Assembly: GCA_937975765.1 (NCBI GenBank)
Contig: CALJUR010000032.1
Span: 6,922 to 70,921, forward strand
Direction of reading: 5' to 3'
DNA length: 64,000 nt
Source of the DNA: an uncultured Myxococcales bacterium
GTDB taxonomy: Bacteria; Myxococcota_A; UBA9042; DTJE01
In this document: positions 51,154 through 59,817 of the stretch, piece after piece
Layout of the letters: each line of letters begins with the position of its first letter
Numbering within the stretch: the first letter of the stretch is position 1
Program-made: the position numbers and the translations under genes
The notes under the pieces: generated by a model
Database searches by the model: none
The model's input: the letters and a program-made list of their open reading frames with translations, nothing else
Told to the model about the DNA's origin: nothing

Positions 51154-52638
51154 ATGGCGAACCCGCTGCAGACCCTCGAACGTTTCTTCCGGACGGCCCC
51201 CGATGCCCCTCGCCGGGACCTGCCGCCCCGGAAGCTGCACCGCGTCTACGAGTTCAACCGCTGGAGCGTCTTCCTGTCGGTGACCTTCGGGTACGGCGTC
51301 TACTACGTCGGCCGGCTGAGCTTCTCGGTCATCAAGAAGCCCCTGCTGGACGAGAGCGTCCTGAACGCCACCGAGATGGGCCTGATCGGCAGCGCCCTCC
51401 TGATCTGCTATGCGATCGGCAAGCTGGCGAACGGCTTCCTGGCCGACCGCGCCAACATCCGGCGGTTCATGTCCGCGGGGCTGCTGGTGGTGGCCGCCGT
51501 CAACGGCCTGCTGGGCTTCGCGCCGGGTTTCTTCGCCTTCCTGCTGCTGTGGGGCGTCAACGGCTGGGTCCAGTCCATCGGCGCGCCCAGTTCCATCGTC
51601 TCCCTGTCGCGCTGGTTCAGTCCTCGCGAACGCGGCTCGCGGTACGGCGTGTGGTGCATCAGCCACAACCTGGGCGAAGGGCTCAGCTTCGTCGTGACGG
51701 CGGCCGTGGCCTCCTGGCTGGGATGGCGCTGGGGCTTCTTCGCCCCGGCCGTCGCGTGCGCCGTGACGGCGCTGGTCCTCACTCGCACCCTGAAGGACCG
51801 GCCCGAGTCGATCGGCCTCCCCCCCGTAACCGAGTTCCGGGACGACCCGGCACCGACCGAGATCGCGGGCGAGTCGGTCGGGCACATGCAGTCCCTGGTC
51901 CTGCGGAACCCCGCCATCTGGGTCCTGGGACTGGCCAGCGCCCTCATGTACGTCTCGCGATACGCCATCAACAACTGGGGCGCCCTGGTGCTGCAGGAAG
52001 GCAAGGGCCATTCCCTGATGGACGCCGGGACGATCCTGGCCGTGTACGCGATCGCCGGCGGTGCGGGGTCGTTCCTGTCGGGGATCTTGTCCGACGCCTT
52101 CTTCCGGTCGCGCCGCAACCTCCCCTGCCTGCTGGCGGGGGTCGTCCAGGTCGCCTCGCTGACCGCCCTGTGGTGGATCCCGCCGGGCCATCCCTGGCTG
52201 GACGCCGTGGCGATCTCCGTGTTCGGCTTCGCGATGGGGATCCTGGTGTCGTTCCTGGGCGGGCTGATGGCGATCGACATCGTGTCGCCGCGCGCCGCCG
52301 GTGCCGCCGCGGGCGTCGTGGGCATGTTCTCGTACGTCGGCGCCGCCATCCAGGACGCCCTCAGCGGCTGGCTGATCGACCAGGGGCGCGTCGTCCACGA
52401 CACGACGGTCCACCTGAACGTCAGCGGCCTCGCGGACTTCTGCAGCGCCCTGGGAACCGACCTGGCGGCCTTCGTCGGCCCCGAGGCCCTTGACGCCCCC
52501 TGTCCCGTGGTGGTCCGGGACGTCTCGTACTCGTTCGCCCAGCCGTTCGCGTTCTGGATCGGCGCGTCCGTGCTGAGCGTGCTTCTGCCCCTCCTGATCT
52601 GGAAGGCCGGCGACCGGGCGCTGGGCCGGGAGAAGTAG
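51154..52638 (+). CDS. MFS transporter, GlpT/UhpC-type organophosphate:phosphate antiporter family
   Basis: 494 residues, twelve membrane helices. The first segments (NRWSVFLSVTFGYGVYYVGR, GKLANGFLADRANIRRFMSA, ISHNLGEGLSFVVTA) match the organophosphate:phosphate antiporter group (GlpT, UhpT, UhpC) including the RxxxGxR-like NIRRF/SPRERGSRYG loop. A periplasmic or extra-cytoplasmic insert (~420-465) contains two Cys. UhpC-type members act as sensors for a kinase rather than as transporters; the kinase/regulator pair directly downstream fits this. ATG 51154 has a weak AAGGT ribosome site; TATCCT at 51116 is a possible -10. Confidence 0.88.
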   Translation: MANPLQTLERFFRTAPDAPRRDLPPRKLHRVYEFNRWSVFLSVTFGYGVYYVGRLSFSVIKKPLLDESVLNATEMGLIGSALLICYAIGKLANGFLADRANIRRFMSAGLLVVAAVNGLLGFAPGFFAFLLLWGVNGWVQSIGAPSSIVSLSRWFSPRERGSRYGVWCISHNLGEGLSFVVTAAVASWLGWRWGFFAPAVACAVTALVLTRTLKDRPESIGLPPVTEFRDDPAPTEIAGESVGHMQSLVLRNPAIWVLGLASALMYVSRYAINNWGALVLQEGKGHSLMDAGTILAVYAIAGGAGSFLSGILSDAFFRSRRNLPCLLAGVVQVASLTALWWIPPGHPWLDAVAISVFGFAMGILVSFLGGLMAIDIVSPRAAGAAAGVVGMFSYVGAAIQDALSGWLIDQGRVVHDTTVHLNVSGLADFCSALGTDLAAFVGPEALDAPCPVVVRDVSYSFAQPFAFWIGASVLSVLLPLLIWKAGDRALGREK

Positions 52639-52718
52639 GCCGGCGGCGGGGAACGACCCGCCCTTCCCTATTCCGTAGGCGGTGTTACACTTCCGCCGGC
52701 TCGAACCCGGATGTCCTC

Positions 52719-54215
52719 GTGCCGCTGCCTCCCCGGAACCGGCACCTCGCGGCCCGCGCATCGATCGTGGGCGTGCTGCTGCTGGCCTGCGTGGCCCTCC
52801 TGGTGCTGGTCAACACGCGCTGGCGCGAGGCCACCGTGCTGAACCACCTGGCCTACGTACCGATCGTGCTGGCAGCGGTCTGGTGGGGACGGAAGGGCGC
52901 GCTGGTGGCCGTGGTGCCCGTGGGGACGCTGGCGGTCCTGGACCTGATGGGCCTGACCCCGGCCCCGCCGTGGACGGACGCCGTGCGGGCGGCCTTCTTC
53001 CTTTCCGCGGGCGGGCTGGCAGGCGCGATGACGGACCGGCTGCGCCGGCAGGGAGCCACGCTGCGCGCCTCGGAGGCGAACCTGAAGGCCGTCATCGAGG
53101 CTTCCTCGACCGGCGTGCTGGTGTACCGCCAGGAGAGGGTCGTCTTCGTCAACCGGCGCATCCAGGCCCTGCTGGGATACGACGCCGCGGACGAGGTCCT
53201 GCCGGGGCGCCCCATCTGGGACTTCGTGCATCCCGAGGACCGCGACAGCATCCGGGCCCTGATGGCGCAGCGGTCCGAAGTTCCCGGCCAGGCACTCCGG
53301 TACGAGCACCGGCTGGTCCGGAAGGACGGCGGCGTGATCTGGTGCGACATCGCCTCGGCCCCGATCGTCTTCGACGGGCGGCGATCGATCCTGGTCAGCG
53401 TGTACGACGTGACCGACCAGCACGAGGCCGAGGAGAGGCGCCTGGAACTGGTGCGCCGGACGCGCGAGCAGGAGGACCAGTTGGTGCACTCGACCCGCCT
53501 GGCCGAACTGGGCGAGATGGCGGCGGCCGTGGCGCACGAACTGAACCAGCCGCTGACGGGGATTCGCAACTTCGCCCGCAACGCCACGTACATGCTGGAG
53601 AACAACGCCGGCAGCACCGAGGACGTCCGCGACAACCTGCGCCTGATCAGCGAGCAGGTGGACCGCGCGGCGCGCATCATCCAGCAGATGCGCTCGCTGA
53701 CGCGCAAGTCCGACCGCGAGTTCGTGCCGGTGGACATCACCGGCATCGTGCGGGAGGCGGTGGATTTCCTGGCGCCCCAGTTCCGGCTGTCGGGGTGCGA
53801 GGTCAGCCTGCTGTTCGCCGACGGGCACCCCGTCGTGATGGGGGACCGCATCCGGCTGGAGCAGGTCGTGCTGAACCTGCTGACGAACGCACGCCACGCC
53901 ATGGAGGACGCCGCCGAGCGCCGGCTGACGGTCCGCACGCGGGTCGAGCCAGGCGAAGCCTGCGGCGTCGTGGTGGAGATCGAGGACACCGGCAAGGGAT
54001 TCGCGCCGGAGGACGCCGAGAAACTGTTCCGGCCGTTCTACAGCACCAAGGGCCCGGGTCGCGGGACCGGCCTGGGGCTGTCGATCAGCCTGTCGATCGT
54101 CAAGGAACACGGGGGCCTGATCGACGCCTGGGGCCAGCCGGGCCAGGGCGCGCGCTTCACGGTGCGGCTGCCCGCGGCGCCGGCCGGCTCGCGCGCGGCG
54201 GAGGTGACGACATGA
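52719..54215 (+). CDS. PAS-containing histidine kinase (DctB/NtrB-like)
   Basis: 498 residues: three or four N-terminal membrane helices without a large periplasmic loop (MASE-like), a PAS domain (LKAVIEASSTGVLVYRQERV, IWDFVHPEDRDSIRALM), a short coiled coil, then HisKA with AAAVAHELNQPLTGIRNFAR and an HATPase (EQVVLNLLTNARHAME, DTGKGFAPEDAEK, GRGTGLGLSISLSIV). It phosphorylates the response regulator encoded next (four-base overlap). Likely senses a ligand through the transporter protein upstream or through the PAS domain. GTG 52719 is the start; TACACT at 52686 is a plausible -10. Confidence 0.9.
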   Translation: MPLPPRNRHLAARASIVGVLLLACVALLVLVNTRWREATVLNHLAYVPIVLAAVWWGRKGALVAVVPVGTLAVLDLMGLTPAPPWTDAVRAAFFLSAGGLAGAMTDRLRRQGATLRASEANLKAVIEASSTGVLVYRQERVVFVNRRIQALLGYDAADEVLPGRPIWDFVHPEDRDSIRALMAQRSEVPGQALRYEHRLVRKDGGVIWCDIASAPIVFDGRRSILVSVYDVTDQHEAEERRLELVRRTREQEDQLVHSTRLAELGEMAAAVAHELNQPLTGIRNFARNATYMLENNAGSTEDVRDNLRLISEQVDRAARIIQQMRSLTRKSDREFVPVDITGIVREAVDFLAPQFRLSGCEVSLLFADGHPVVMGDRIRLEQVVLNLLTNARHAMEDAAERRLTVRTRVEPGEACGVVVEIEDTGKGFAPEDAEKLFRPFYSTKGPGRGTGLGLSISLSIVKEHGGLIDAWGQPGQGARFTVRLPAAPAGSRAAEVTT

Positions 54216-55624
54216 GCGGACGCGACGAGGCGCCGGCCACGAACCGGCCGATGGTGGCCGTGATCGACGACGACGAGGCGGCTCGCACGTCCGTCGGGCA
54301 GATGCTGCGCCTGCGCCGGTACGAGGTGAAGACGTTCACGTCCGCCGAGGCCGCGCTGGCGTGGCCCCCGCTGCCGGACGCGGACGCGGTGGTGTGCGAC
54401 GTCAAGATGCCCGGCATGAGCGGCGAGGACTTCCTGGCCGAGATGTCGCGCCACTCGTGGGCGCCTCCGGTGATCCTGATCACGGGGCACGGCGACGTGT
54501 CGATGGCGGTGCGGTGCCTGAAGTCGGGCGCCTACGACTTCGTCGAGAAGCCGTTCGAGGACGACGTGCTGCTGGCCTCCGTGGCCCGCGCGGTCGAGAA
54601 GACCGCACTGCGCCGCGAGTCGGCGGACCTGCGTCGGCGGCTGGCGGCGGCGGGCACCGACGAGGACGGGAGGTTCGGGCTGATCGGCCGCAGCCGGGCG
54701 ATGCAGGACGTGTTCGACCAGGTCGACGTGGTGGCACGTTCGGCGGCGCCCGTGCTGGTGTGGGGCGAGACGGGCACCGGCAAGGAACTGGTGGCACGCG
54801 CGATCCACTCGCAGTCGCCCCGGGCGAACGGGCCGTTCGTCGCGCTGAACGCGGCGGCACTGCCCGAGACGATGCTGGAGTCCGAACTGTTCGGGCACGC
54901 GAAAGGCGCGTTCACCGGTGCCGACGCGGCGCGGGACGGCAAGATGGTCGCAGCCTCGGGCGGCACGCTGCTGCTGGACGAGGTCGAGAGCATCCCGGTG
55001 AAGGCCCAGTTGCAGTTGCTGCGCGTGCTGGAGGACGGGCTGGTCTTCCCGCTGGGGAAGGACGCGCCGCGCAAGGTCGACATCCGGCTGGTCGCCACGA
55101 CCAAGGTCGACCTGGCCGAACAGGTCCGCAAGGGGCTGATGCGCGAGGACTTCTTCCACCGGATCCACGTGCTGCACGTGCACCTGCCGGCGCTTCGCGA
55201 ACGGGCCGAGGACGTGCCGCTGCTGGTGGGCCACTTCCTCAAGCTGGCCGCGGTCCGCAACGGCATGCCGGTGCCGCAGGTCCCGGACGAGTCGCTGGCC
55301 GCGATGATGCGGCATCCGTGGCCGGGCAACGTGCGGGAATTGAAGCACGCGGTCGAGCGGATGGTGATCACGGCACGGGACGGGCGCGCGGGACCGTTCG
55401 CCGGCGAGGAGGAGTTCGGGGCGTCGCGACTGCTGTCGCTGCCCCCGGGCGCAGGCCGGCTGCGCGACGAACTGGAGCAGACCGAGAAGCGGGTGATCCG
55501 CGAGGCGCTGGACCGCTGCTCCGGCGAGGTGACGACGACCGCGCTGCACCTGGGGATCTCGCGGCGGGCGCTGTACGAGCGGATGAAGAAGTACGGCCTG
55601 TCCCGGGAGGATTTCCTGGAGTGA
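54212..55624 (+). CDS. Sigma54-dependent response regulator (DctD-like)
   Basis: 470 residues: receiver (VAVIDDDEAARTSVG, phosphoacceptor Asp in CDVKMPGM), AAA+ domain with GETGTGKELVARAIH, the sigma54 contact loop AKGAFTGADAARD and LLLDEVESIPVK, and a C-terminal Fis-type helix-turn-helix (VTTTALHLGISRRALYERMK). The receiver plus AAA+ plus HTH order and the QxxRVLEDGLV region match DctD rather than NtrC. Overlaps the kinase stop by four bases. Likely activates sigma54 promoters for C4-dicarboxylate or phosphate-ester uptake; none was found nearby. Confidence 0.93.
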   Translation: MSGRDEAPATNRPMVAVIDDDEAARTSVGQMLRLRRYEVKTFTSAEAALAWPPLPDADAVVCDVKMPGMSGEDFLAEMSRHSWAPPVILITGHGDVSMAVRCLKSGAYDFVEKPFEDDVLLASVARAVEKTALRRESADLRRRLAAAGTDEDGRFGLIGRSRAMQDVFDQVDVVARSAAPVLVWGETGTGKELVARAIHSQSPRANGPFVALNAAALPETMLESELFGHAKGAFTGADAARDGKMVAASGGTLLLDEVESIPVKAQLQLLRVLEDGLVFPLGKDAPRKVDIRLVATTKVDLAEQVRKGLMREDFFHRIHVLHVHLPALRERAEDVPLLVGHFLKLAAVRNGMPVPQVPDESLAAMMRHPWPGNVRELKHAVERMVITARDGRAGPFAGEEEFGASRLLSLPPGAGRLRDELEQTEKRVIREALDRCSGEVTTTALHLGISRRALYERMKKYGLSREDFLE

Positions 55625-55760
55625 CGCATAGTTGCTTGCGCGTTTCGACATTCACGCATATCGTGCACGTTTTTCGTTTCGGTCGAGCATTCCTGGCCGC
55701 ACCTGCTGTCAATGTGATCCAGGATTTCTGCACATCCGTCACATTTTGCGCATCACTCGG

Positions 55761-55789
55761 TTGACAGGAACCCTTGTTTCCCGTACCCT
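55761..55789 (+). promoter_or_regulatory. Near-consensus promoter of glnA
   Basis: TTGACA, 17 bases, TACCCT, followed by a 75-base leader with a small GC hairpin (CCCCGG/CCGGGG, 55810-55827). No sigma54 (NtrC-type) site was found upstream. The region 55625-55760 is relatively AT-rich and otherwise unannotated. Confidence 0.7.
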
Positions 55790-55864
55790 CAGCCCAGGTC
55801 GGACGATGGCCCCGGAGGAGCCCGGGGACCCCCTCCCGCCCGGCCCCCTCCCGGAGGAATCCGC

Positions 55865-57211
55865 ATGAAGACCCAGGCCTTCCGCCCGCTGGACCGCGAC
55901 AAGATCCTCAAGATCTGCAAGGACGAACAAATCCGCTTCCTGCGTCTGCAGTTCACCGACATCCTGGGCATCAACAAGAACGTCGAGGTCCCCGAGAGCC
56001 AGTTCGAGAAGGCGCTGGACGGCAAGGTGATGTTCGACGGCTCGTCGATCCAGGGCTTCGTCCGGATCGAGGAGTCCGACATGATCCTCAAGCCGGACCT
56101 GGAGTCCTTCCGGATCTTCCCCTGGGCGGACGAGCGTGGCCGCGTGGCCCGCGTCATCTGCGACGTGGTCCAGCCCGACGGCAGGCCGTTCCCGGGGTGC
56201 CCGCGTTCGGCGCTGAAACGCGTCGTCGCCGAGGCCGCGAAGATGGGCTACACCCCGATGCTGGGCCCGGAGGCGGAGTTCTTCCTGTTCCAGCGCGCCG
56301 CCGACGGCACGCCGACCACCCTCACCCACGACGCGGGCTCGTACTTCGACCTGGCGCCGATCGACCAGGGCGAGGACTGCCGCCGAGAAATCGTGAACGC
56401 CCTGGAGGGCATGGGCTTCGAGATCGAGGCCGCCCACCACGAGGTCGCCCCCGGCCAGCACGAGATCGACTTCCGGTACGACGAGGCGGTGGCCACGGCC
56501 GACCACCTGGTCACATTCAAGTTCGTGGTACGCAAGATCGCCCTGGACTTCGGCCTGCACGCGACCTTCATGCCCAAGCCCATCGAGGGGATCAACGGTT
56601 CGGGCATGCACGTGCACCAGTCCCTGTACGCGGACGGCAAGAACGTGTTCCACGACCCCAAGGCGAAGTGGCAGTTGTCCCGGACCGCGCTGCACTACAT
56701 CGGGGGCGTGCTGGCCCATGCCAAGGGCATCGCGGCCATCACCAACCCGACGGTCAACTCGTACAAGCGCCTGGTTCCCGGGTACGAGGCCCCGACCAAC
56801 ATCGTGTGGTCCGAGCGCAACCGCAGCCCGATGGCGCGCGTCCCCGACCAGCGCGGCGCCGGCACCCGCGTCGAGATCCGCACGCCCGATCCGTCCTGCA
56901 ACCCGTACCTGGCATTCGCGGTCATGATCGCGGCCGGCCTGGATGGAATCCGGAACCAGACCCCCGCGGGCGAACCCGTCAACAAGAACATCTTCGAGAT
57001 GTCCCAGCGCGAGAAGCGGCGCCACAGGATCGACGAACTGCCCGGCGACCTGAACGAGGCGCTGAAGGAACTCAAGAAGGACGAGGTCGTCCGGGCGGCG
57101 CTGGGCGACCACCTTTACACGCAGTTCATGGAAGCCAAGACCGCCGAGTGGCAGAGTTACATCGCCACCGTTCACCCCTGGGAACTCAGCCAGTACCTCG
57201 TCCGCTTCTGA
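55865..57211 (+). CDS. glnA: Glutamine synthetase, type I (alpha group)
   Basis: 448 residues. Catalytic and metal segments are all present: LDGKVMFDGSSIQGFVRIEE, MLGPEAEFFLFQ, HEVAPGQHEIDFRYDEA, NGSGMHVHQSL, NRSPMARVP and RTPDPSCNPYLAF. It joins glutamate, ammonia and ATP to glutamine. The length and the NKNIFEMSQREKRRH region, which lacks the adenylylation-site NLYDLPPEE pattern, put it in GSI-alpha, so it is probably feedback-inhibited rather than adenylylated. ATG 55865 follows GGAGGAA. Own strong promoter. Confidence 0.95.
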   Translation: MKTQAFRPLDRDKILKICKDEQIRFLRLQFTDILGINKNVEVPESQFEKALDGKVMFDGSSIQGFVRIEESDMILKPDLESFRIFPWADERGRVARVICDVVQPDGRPFPGCPRSALKRVVAEAAKMGYTPMLGPEAEFFLFQRAADGTPTTLTHDAGSYFDLAPIDQGEDCRREIVNALEGMGFEIEAAHHEVAPGQHEIDFRYDEAVATADHLVTFKFVVRKIALDFGLHATFMPKPIEGINGSGMHVHQSLYADGKNVFHDPKAKWQLSRTALHYIGGVLAHAKGIAAITNPTVNSYKRLVPGYEAPTNIVWSERNRSPMARVPDQRGAGTRVEIRTPDPSCNPYLAFAVMIAAGLDGIRNQTPAGEPVNKNIFEMSQREKRRHRIDELPGDLNEALKELKKDEVVRAALGDHLYTQFMEAKTAEWQSYIATVHPWELSQYLVRF

Positions 57212-57216
57212 CCCGG

Positions 57217-57375
57217 AAAAGAGGGCCAGCCTCCCGTTTTCATCAGGGCCCCACGGGCTTCGGCCCCGGGTTTCCAGACGGCGTCCACAACATCGTGACC
57301 GTTGTTGATGCGGGCACTTGCACCCATCCGGACCCTTCCCTTCCGCGCGGAAATTGGAGGCTGTCCCTGTTTTTC
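57217..57375. repeat. Class B inverted-repeat element, copy 2
   Basis: Left arm GAGGGCCAGCCTCCC, right arm reverse complement ACAGGGACAGCCTCCA; pairs imperfectly with an interior GGGCCCCACGGGCTTCGGCC hairpin that may act as glnA terminator. Lies between glnA and the barrel-protein gene. Confidence 0.6.
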
Positions 57376-57414
57376 GTGATACCTTTTCGGCGACCTGTCA
57401 GGGAGTCACCGACC

Positions 57415-58152
57415 ATGAAGCGACACGTCGCGACCGCGTGCTTGGCCCTCGCCGCGCTGTGCCTGCCCGTCCCGGCCCTGGCCGGCTGGGGCATCGTCAA
57501 CCTCGAGATCGGCGCCAAGGGCGGCGCGGGTGGCGGCCTGTGGAACGCGCCGACCCGGCTGCCCACCTACGTCGCGGACAGCGACCAGGGGTTCTCGAAG
57601 CAGCGCGGCGGCTGGGGAGGCGGCGCCGGCCTTTACGCGCAGTTGCGCCTGCTGAAGTGCCTGGGCCTGGAGATCGACGTGCTGGTCGACGAGACGCGCA
57701 TCCGCGAGCACCCTCTGGACGACTACGACTGGATGATCTACGCGAAGAGCCTGAACCTGCACCTGCCCATCATGCTGCAGGGCATCCTTCCGCTGCCCGG
57801 CATCCGCATCGGCCTGGGCGTCGGCCCCGAGTTCGTGTGGCCGCTGAAGACCGGCACCTACCAGGAGGACCAGGGCCAGGCCTGGACCGCCCACCCCGAG
57901 TTCCAGGGCTTCCGCTTCAGCGCCGACTCGGAGATGTCCACGCGCCTGGTGTTCGGCCTGAACTTCACGCCGACCGTCGGGCATCTCAGCATCCCGATCG
58001 ACCTGCGGGCGTCCTACAACCTGACCCAGCCGAAGAACTACTCGGGCCGGGTGGATTGGAACGACATCGCGGACTTCTCGAAGGGGTTCAAGATCCACTA
58101 CCAGGACACGTGGTCCTTCCGGCTGCTGGTCGGACTGGGCTATTCCTTCTGA
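57415..58152 (+). CDS. Outer-membrane beta-barrel protein
   Basis: 245 residues with a signal peptide (ATACLALAALCLPVPALA). Strands alternate hydrophobic and polar residues with glycine-rich turns (RGGWGGGAGLYAQLRLLKC, IRIGLGVGPEFVWPL, WSFRLLVGLGYSF); the C-terminal Phe is the usual BAM signal. An eight- to ten-strand barrel resembling OmpW/OmpX or outer-membrane beta-barrel (OMP_b-brl) proteins. Function unknown. Overlaps the end of the convergent protease gene by 13 bases. Confidence 0.75.
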   Translation: MKRHVATACLALAALCLPVPALAGWGIVNLEIGAKGGAGGGLWNAPTRLPTYVADSDQGFSKQRGGWGGGAGLYAQLRLLKCLGLEIDVLVDETRIREHPLDDYDWMIYAKSLNLHLPIMLQGILPLPGIRIGLGVGPEFVWPLKTGTYQEDQGQAWTAHPEFQGFRFSADSEMSTRLVFGLNFTPTVGHLSIPIDLRASYNLTQPKNYSGRVDWNDIADFSKGFKIHYQDTWSFRLLVGLGYSF

Positions 58153-59777
58153 CCCGGGCGCCTCCGGGCCCGCGCGATCGCCCACAGCCCCGCCAGCAGG
58201 ACCGCCGACCACGGCAGCAGGCCCCCGTCCCCGGCGATGCCCGCCGTGCAGGACCCGCCGGTCTTCTTCTCGGCCACGCAGGACCCTTCGCCCTCGCAGA
58301 CCATGCCGAAGTCCGCGCACGAACGCAGGACGGTCCATGCCTGCCCGTCCGGACGGCATTCCATCACCTGCGCCCCGTGGCACTTCCTCCGGCCGGCCGT
58401 GCACGTCCCGGCCACCGCGTCGCCGTTCCCGGCTTCCGACGCCTCGTCCCCCGCCGCGGCGCGGTCCGTCGCCGGGTCCGCCCCGGGGGCCTCGTCGCCG
58501 ACGACGACCTCCCCCGCGCCCCCCGGATCGCCCACGCCGTCATCCGCCGGCGCCACGACCTCGACCACGTCCGCCGTCGCCGCGTCCGGCAACGCCTCGT
58601 CCGGCCCGCCCGCCTCGTCCCCGCCCGGCGGAGACAGCGGGTTCGGGCAGGTCCCGGTGCCGTGCCCGCGGCCGTCCCGCGTCAGGTCGAACGAGCCGCG
58701 GTGATCGGTCGCCCAGTCGTAGAACTCCTCCCAGCGGTTCCCGTACGTCACCATCTTGTCCAGCACGACTGGCGCCGGCCCCAGCCCGCCTGCGGTGCGG
58801 CTCCACACCAGGATCATCGCGCCCTTCCAGTGGCACGGCTCCCGGGCCGGGATGCGCTCGCCCTCTGCACGGATCACGTCCTGCACGGTGAAGTCCATGC
58901 GGTCCGCGCCTTCCATGACCCACTCGTTCGCGGTCGGCGACTGCGGCGACAGGTTCTGGTCGTCCTTCAGCACGATGAACTGCGGCGGCACCTCGCCCGG
59001 CCCGCGCAGGCCCATCAGGTACTGGTCCAGTTCGCTGAACTTCGGATCCTCGTACCAGAACCGGAACGACCCGCCGCCCAGGTCCTCGATGAAGTTGCCG
59101 TACATGACCGAACGGCTGTTGTACAGGTACGACCAGTGCTGGTTGTAGTCCCAGATCGACCAGCCGTCGCACGTCTCGACGCCCTGGCCTGGCGGTTCGC
59201 CCGTGCCGCTGTATGCGCGGGCCAGGCAGTGCAGGCCGGTCCCGTCGCCCTTGTCGAACGTGATCGCCGCCAGCCAATGGTGCCCGAACTCGTGGGCCAT
59301 CAGCTCGATGCCCGACAGCGCGTAGCCCAGCATGATCATGTCGCCGCGGTACGGGGCGTCGGGGTCGTCGGGCAGCCGCGACAGGTCGCCCATCTTGACC
59401 GCCTGCCGCAGCCGGTTGGCCGAGCAGAACGCCACCGAACTGTTGTACGTCTTGCCGCGGCCGATGCCCTTCGACTGGTTCATCACCGGCCAGCCCTGCT
59501 GCACGTTGAACGGCCCGGCCAGCGGGATCCCCGAGAACACGAAGATCGCGTCGAACCGGTCCGATCCGGGGTAGACCTGCCGCATCCGGCACGCCACCTT
59601 CGCCAGGTAGTCGTTCGGGGTGCCCGCCGCCTCGAGGATGGAGCCGTCCACGTCCTCGATCACGAAGATGTCATCGCGGGTGATGGTCGCGCGCGCGGGC
59701 GACGCGTCCGCCAGCAGCAGGCCGGCCGCGACCACCGCCGACACGACGCCGGGCAGGAACCGTCTCGAAGCGCTCAT
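58140..59777 (-). CDS. Secreted zinc metalloprotease with MYXO-CTERM-like tail
   Basis: 545 residues: signal peptide (PGVVSAVVAAGLLLADASPA), a catalytic region with the zinc motif MAHEFGHHWLA (HExxH), then a Pro/Asp/Ala/Glu-rich linker (~375-460) and a C-terminal segment of Cys-containing sequence (CTAGRRKCHGAQVMECRPDG), a hydrophobic helix (LPWSAVLLAGLWAIA) and Arg-rich end (RARRRPG). The last part resembles MYXO-CTERM sorting tails, which carry Cys, a helix and a basic end for surface attachment. No recognised peptidase subfamily; substrates unknown. ATG 59777 is preceded by only a weak ribosome site. Confidence 0.78.
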   Translation of the reverse strand: MSASRRFLPGVVSAVVAAGLLLADASPARATITRDDIFVIEDVDGSILEAAGTPNDYLAKVACRMRQVYPGSDRFDAIFVFSGIPLAGPFNVQQGWPVMNQSKGIGRGKTYNSSVAFCSANRLRQAVKMGDLSRLPDDPDAPYRGDMIMLGYALSGIELMAHEFGHHWLAAITFDKGDGTGLHCLARAYSGTGEPPGQGVETCDGWSIWDYNQHWSYLYNSRSVMYGNFIEDLGGGSFRFWYEDPKFSELDQYLMGLRGPGEVPPQFIVLKDDQNLSPQSPTANEWVMEGADRMDFTVQDVIRAEGERIPAREPCHWKGAMILVWSRTAGGLGPAPVVLDKMVTYGNRWEEFYDWATDHRGSFDLTRDGRGHGTGTCPNPLSPPGGDEAGGPDEALPDAATADVVEVVAPADDGVGDPGGAGEVVVGDEAPGADPATDRAAAGDEASEAGNGDAVAGTCTAGRRKCHGAQVMECRPDGQAWTVLRSCADFGMVCEGEGSCVAEKKTGGSCTAGIAGDGGLLPWSAVLLAGLWAIARARRRPGQKE

Positions 59778-59817
59778 TTCACCCCCCTGGATCCGGACGC
59801 GGTCCCGGCGGTTTCCG

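Noticed and set aside
55690..55760. Sigma54 promoter before glnA
   Set aside because: TGGCCGCACCTGCT has the wrong GG-GC spacing; a near-consensus sigma70 promoter lies downstream.
55632..55868. 78-codon ORF before glnA
   Set aside because: Overlaps the promoter and ribosome site, mixed composition, no homology-like features.
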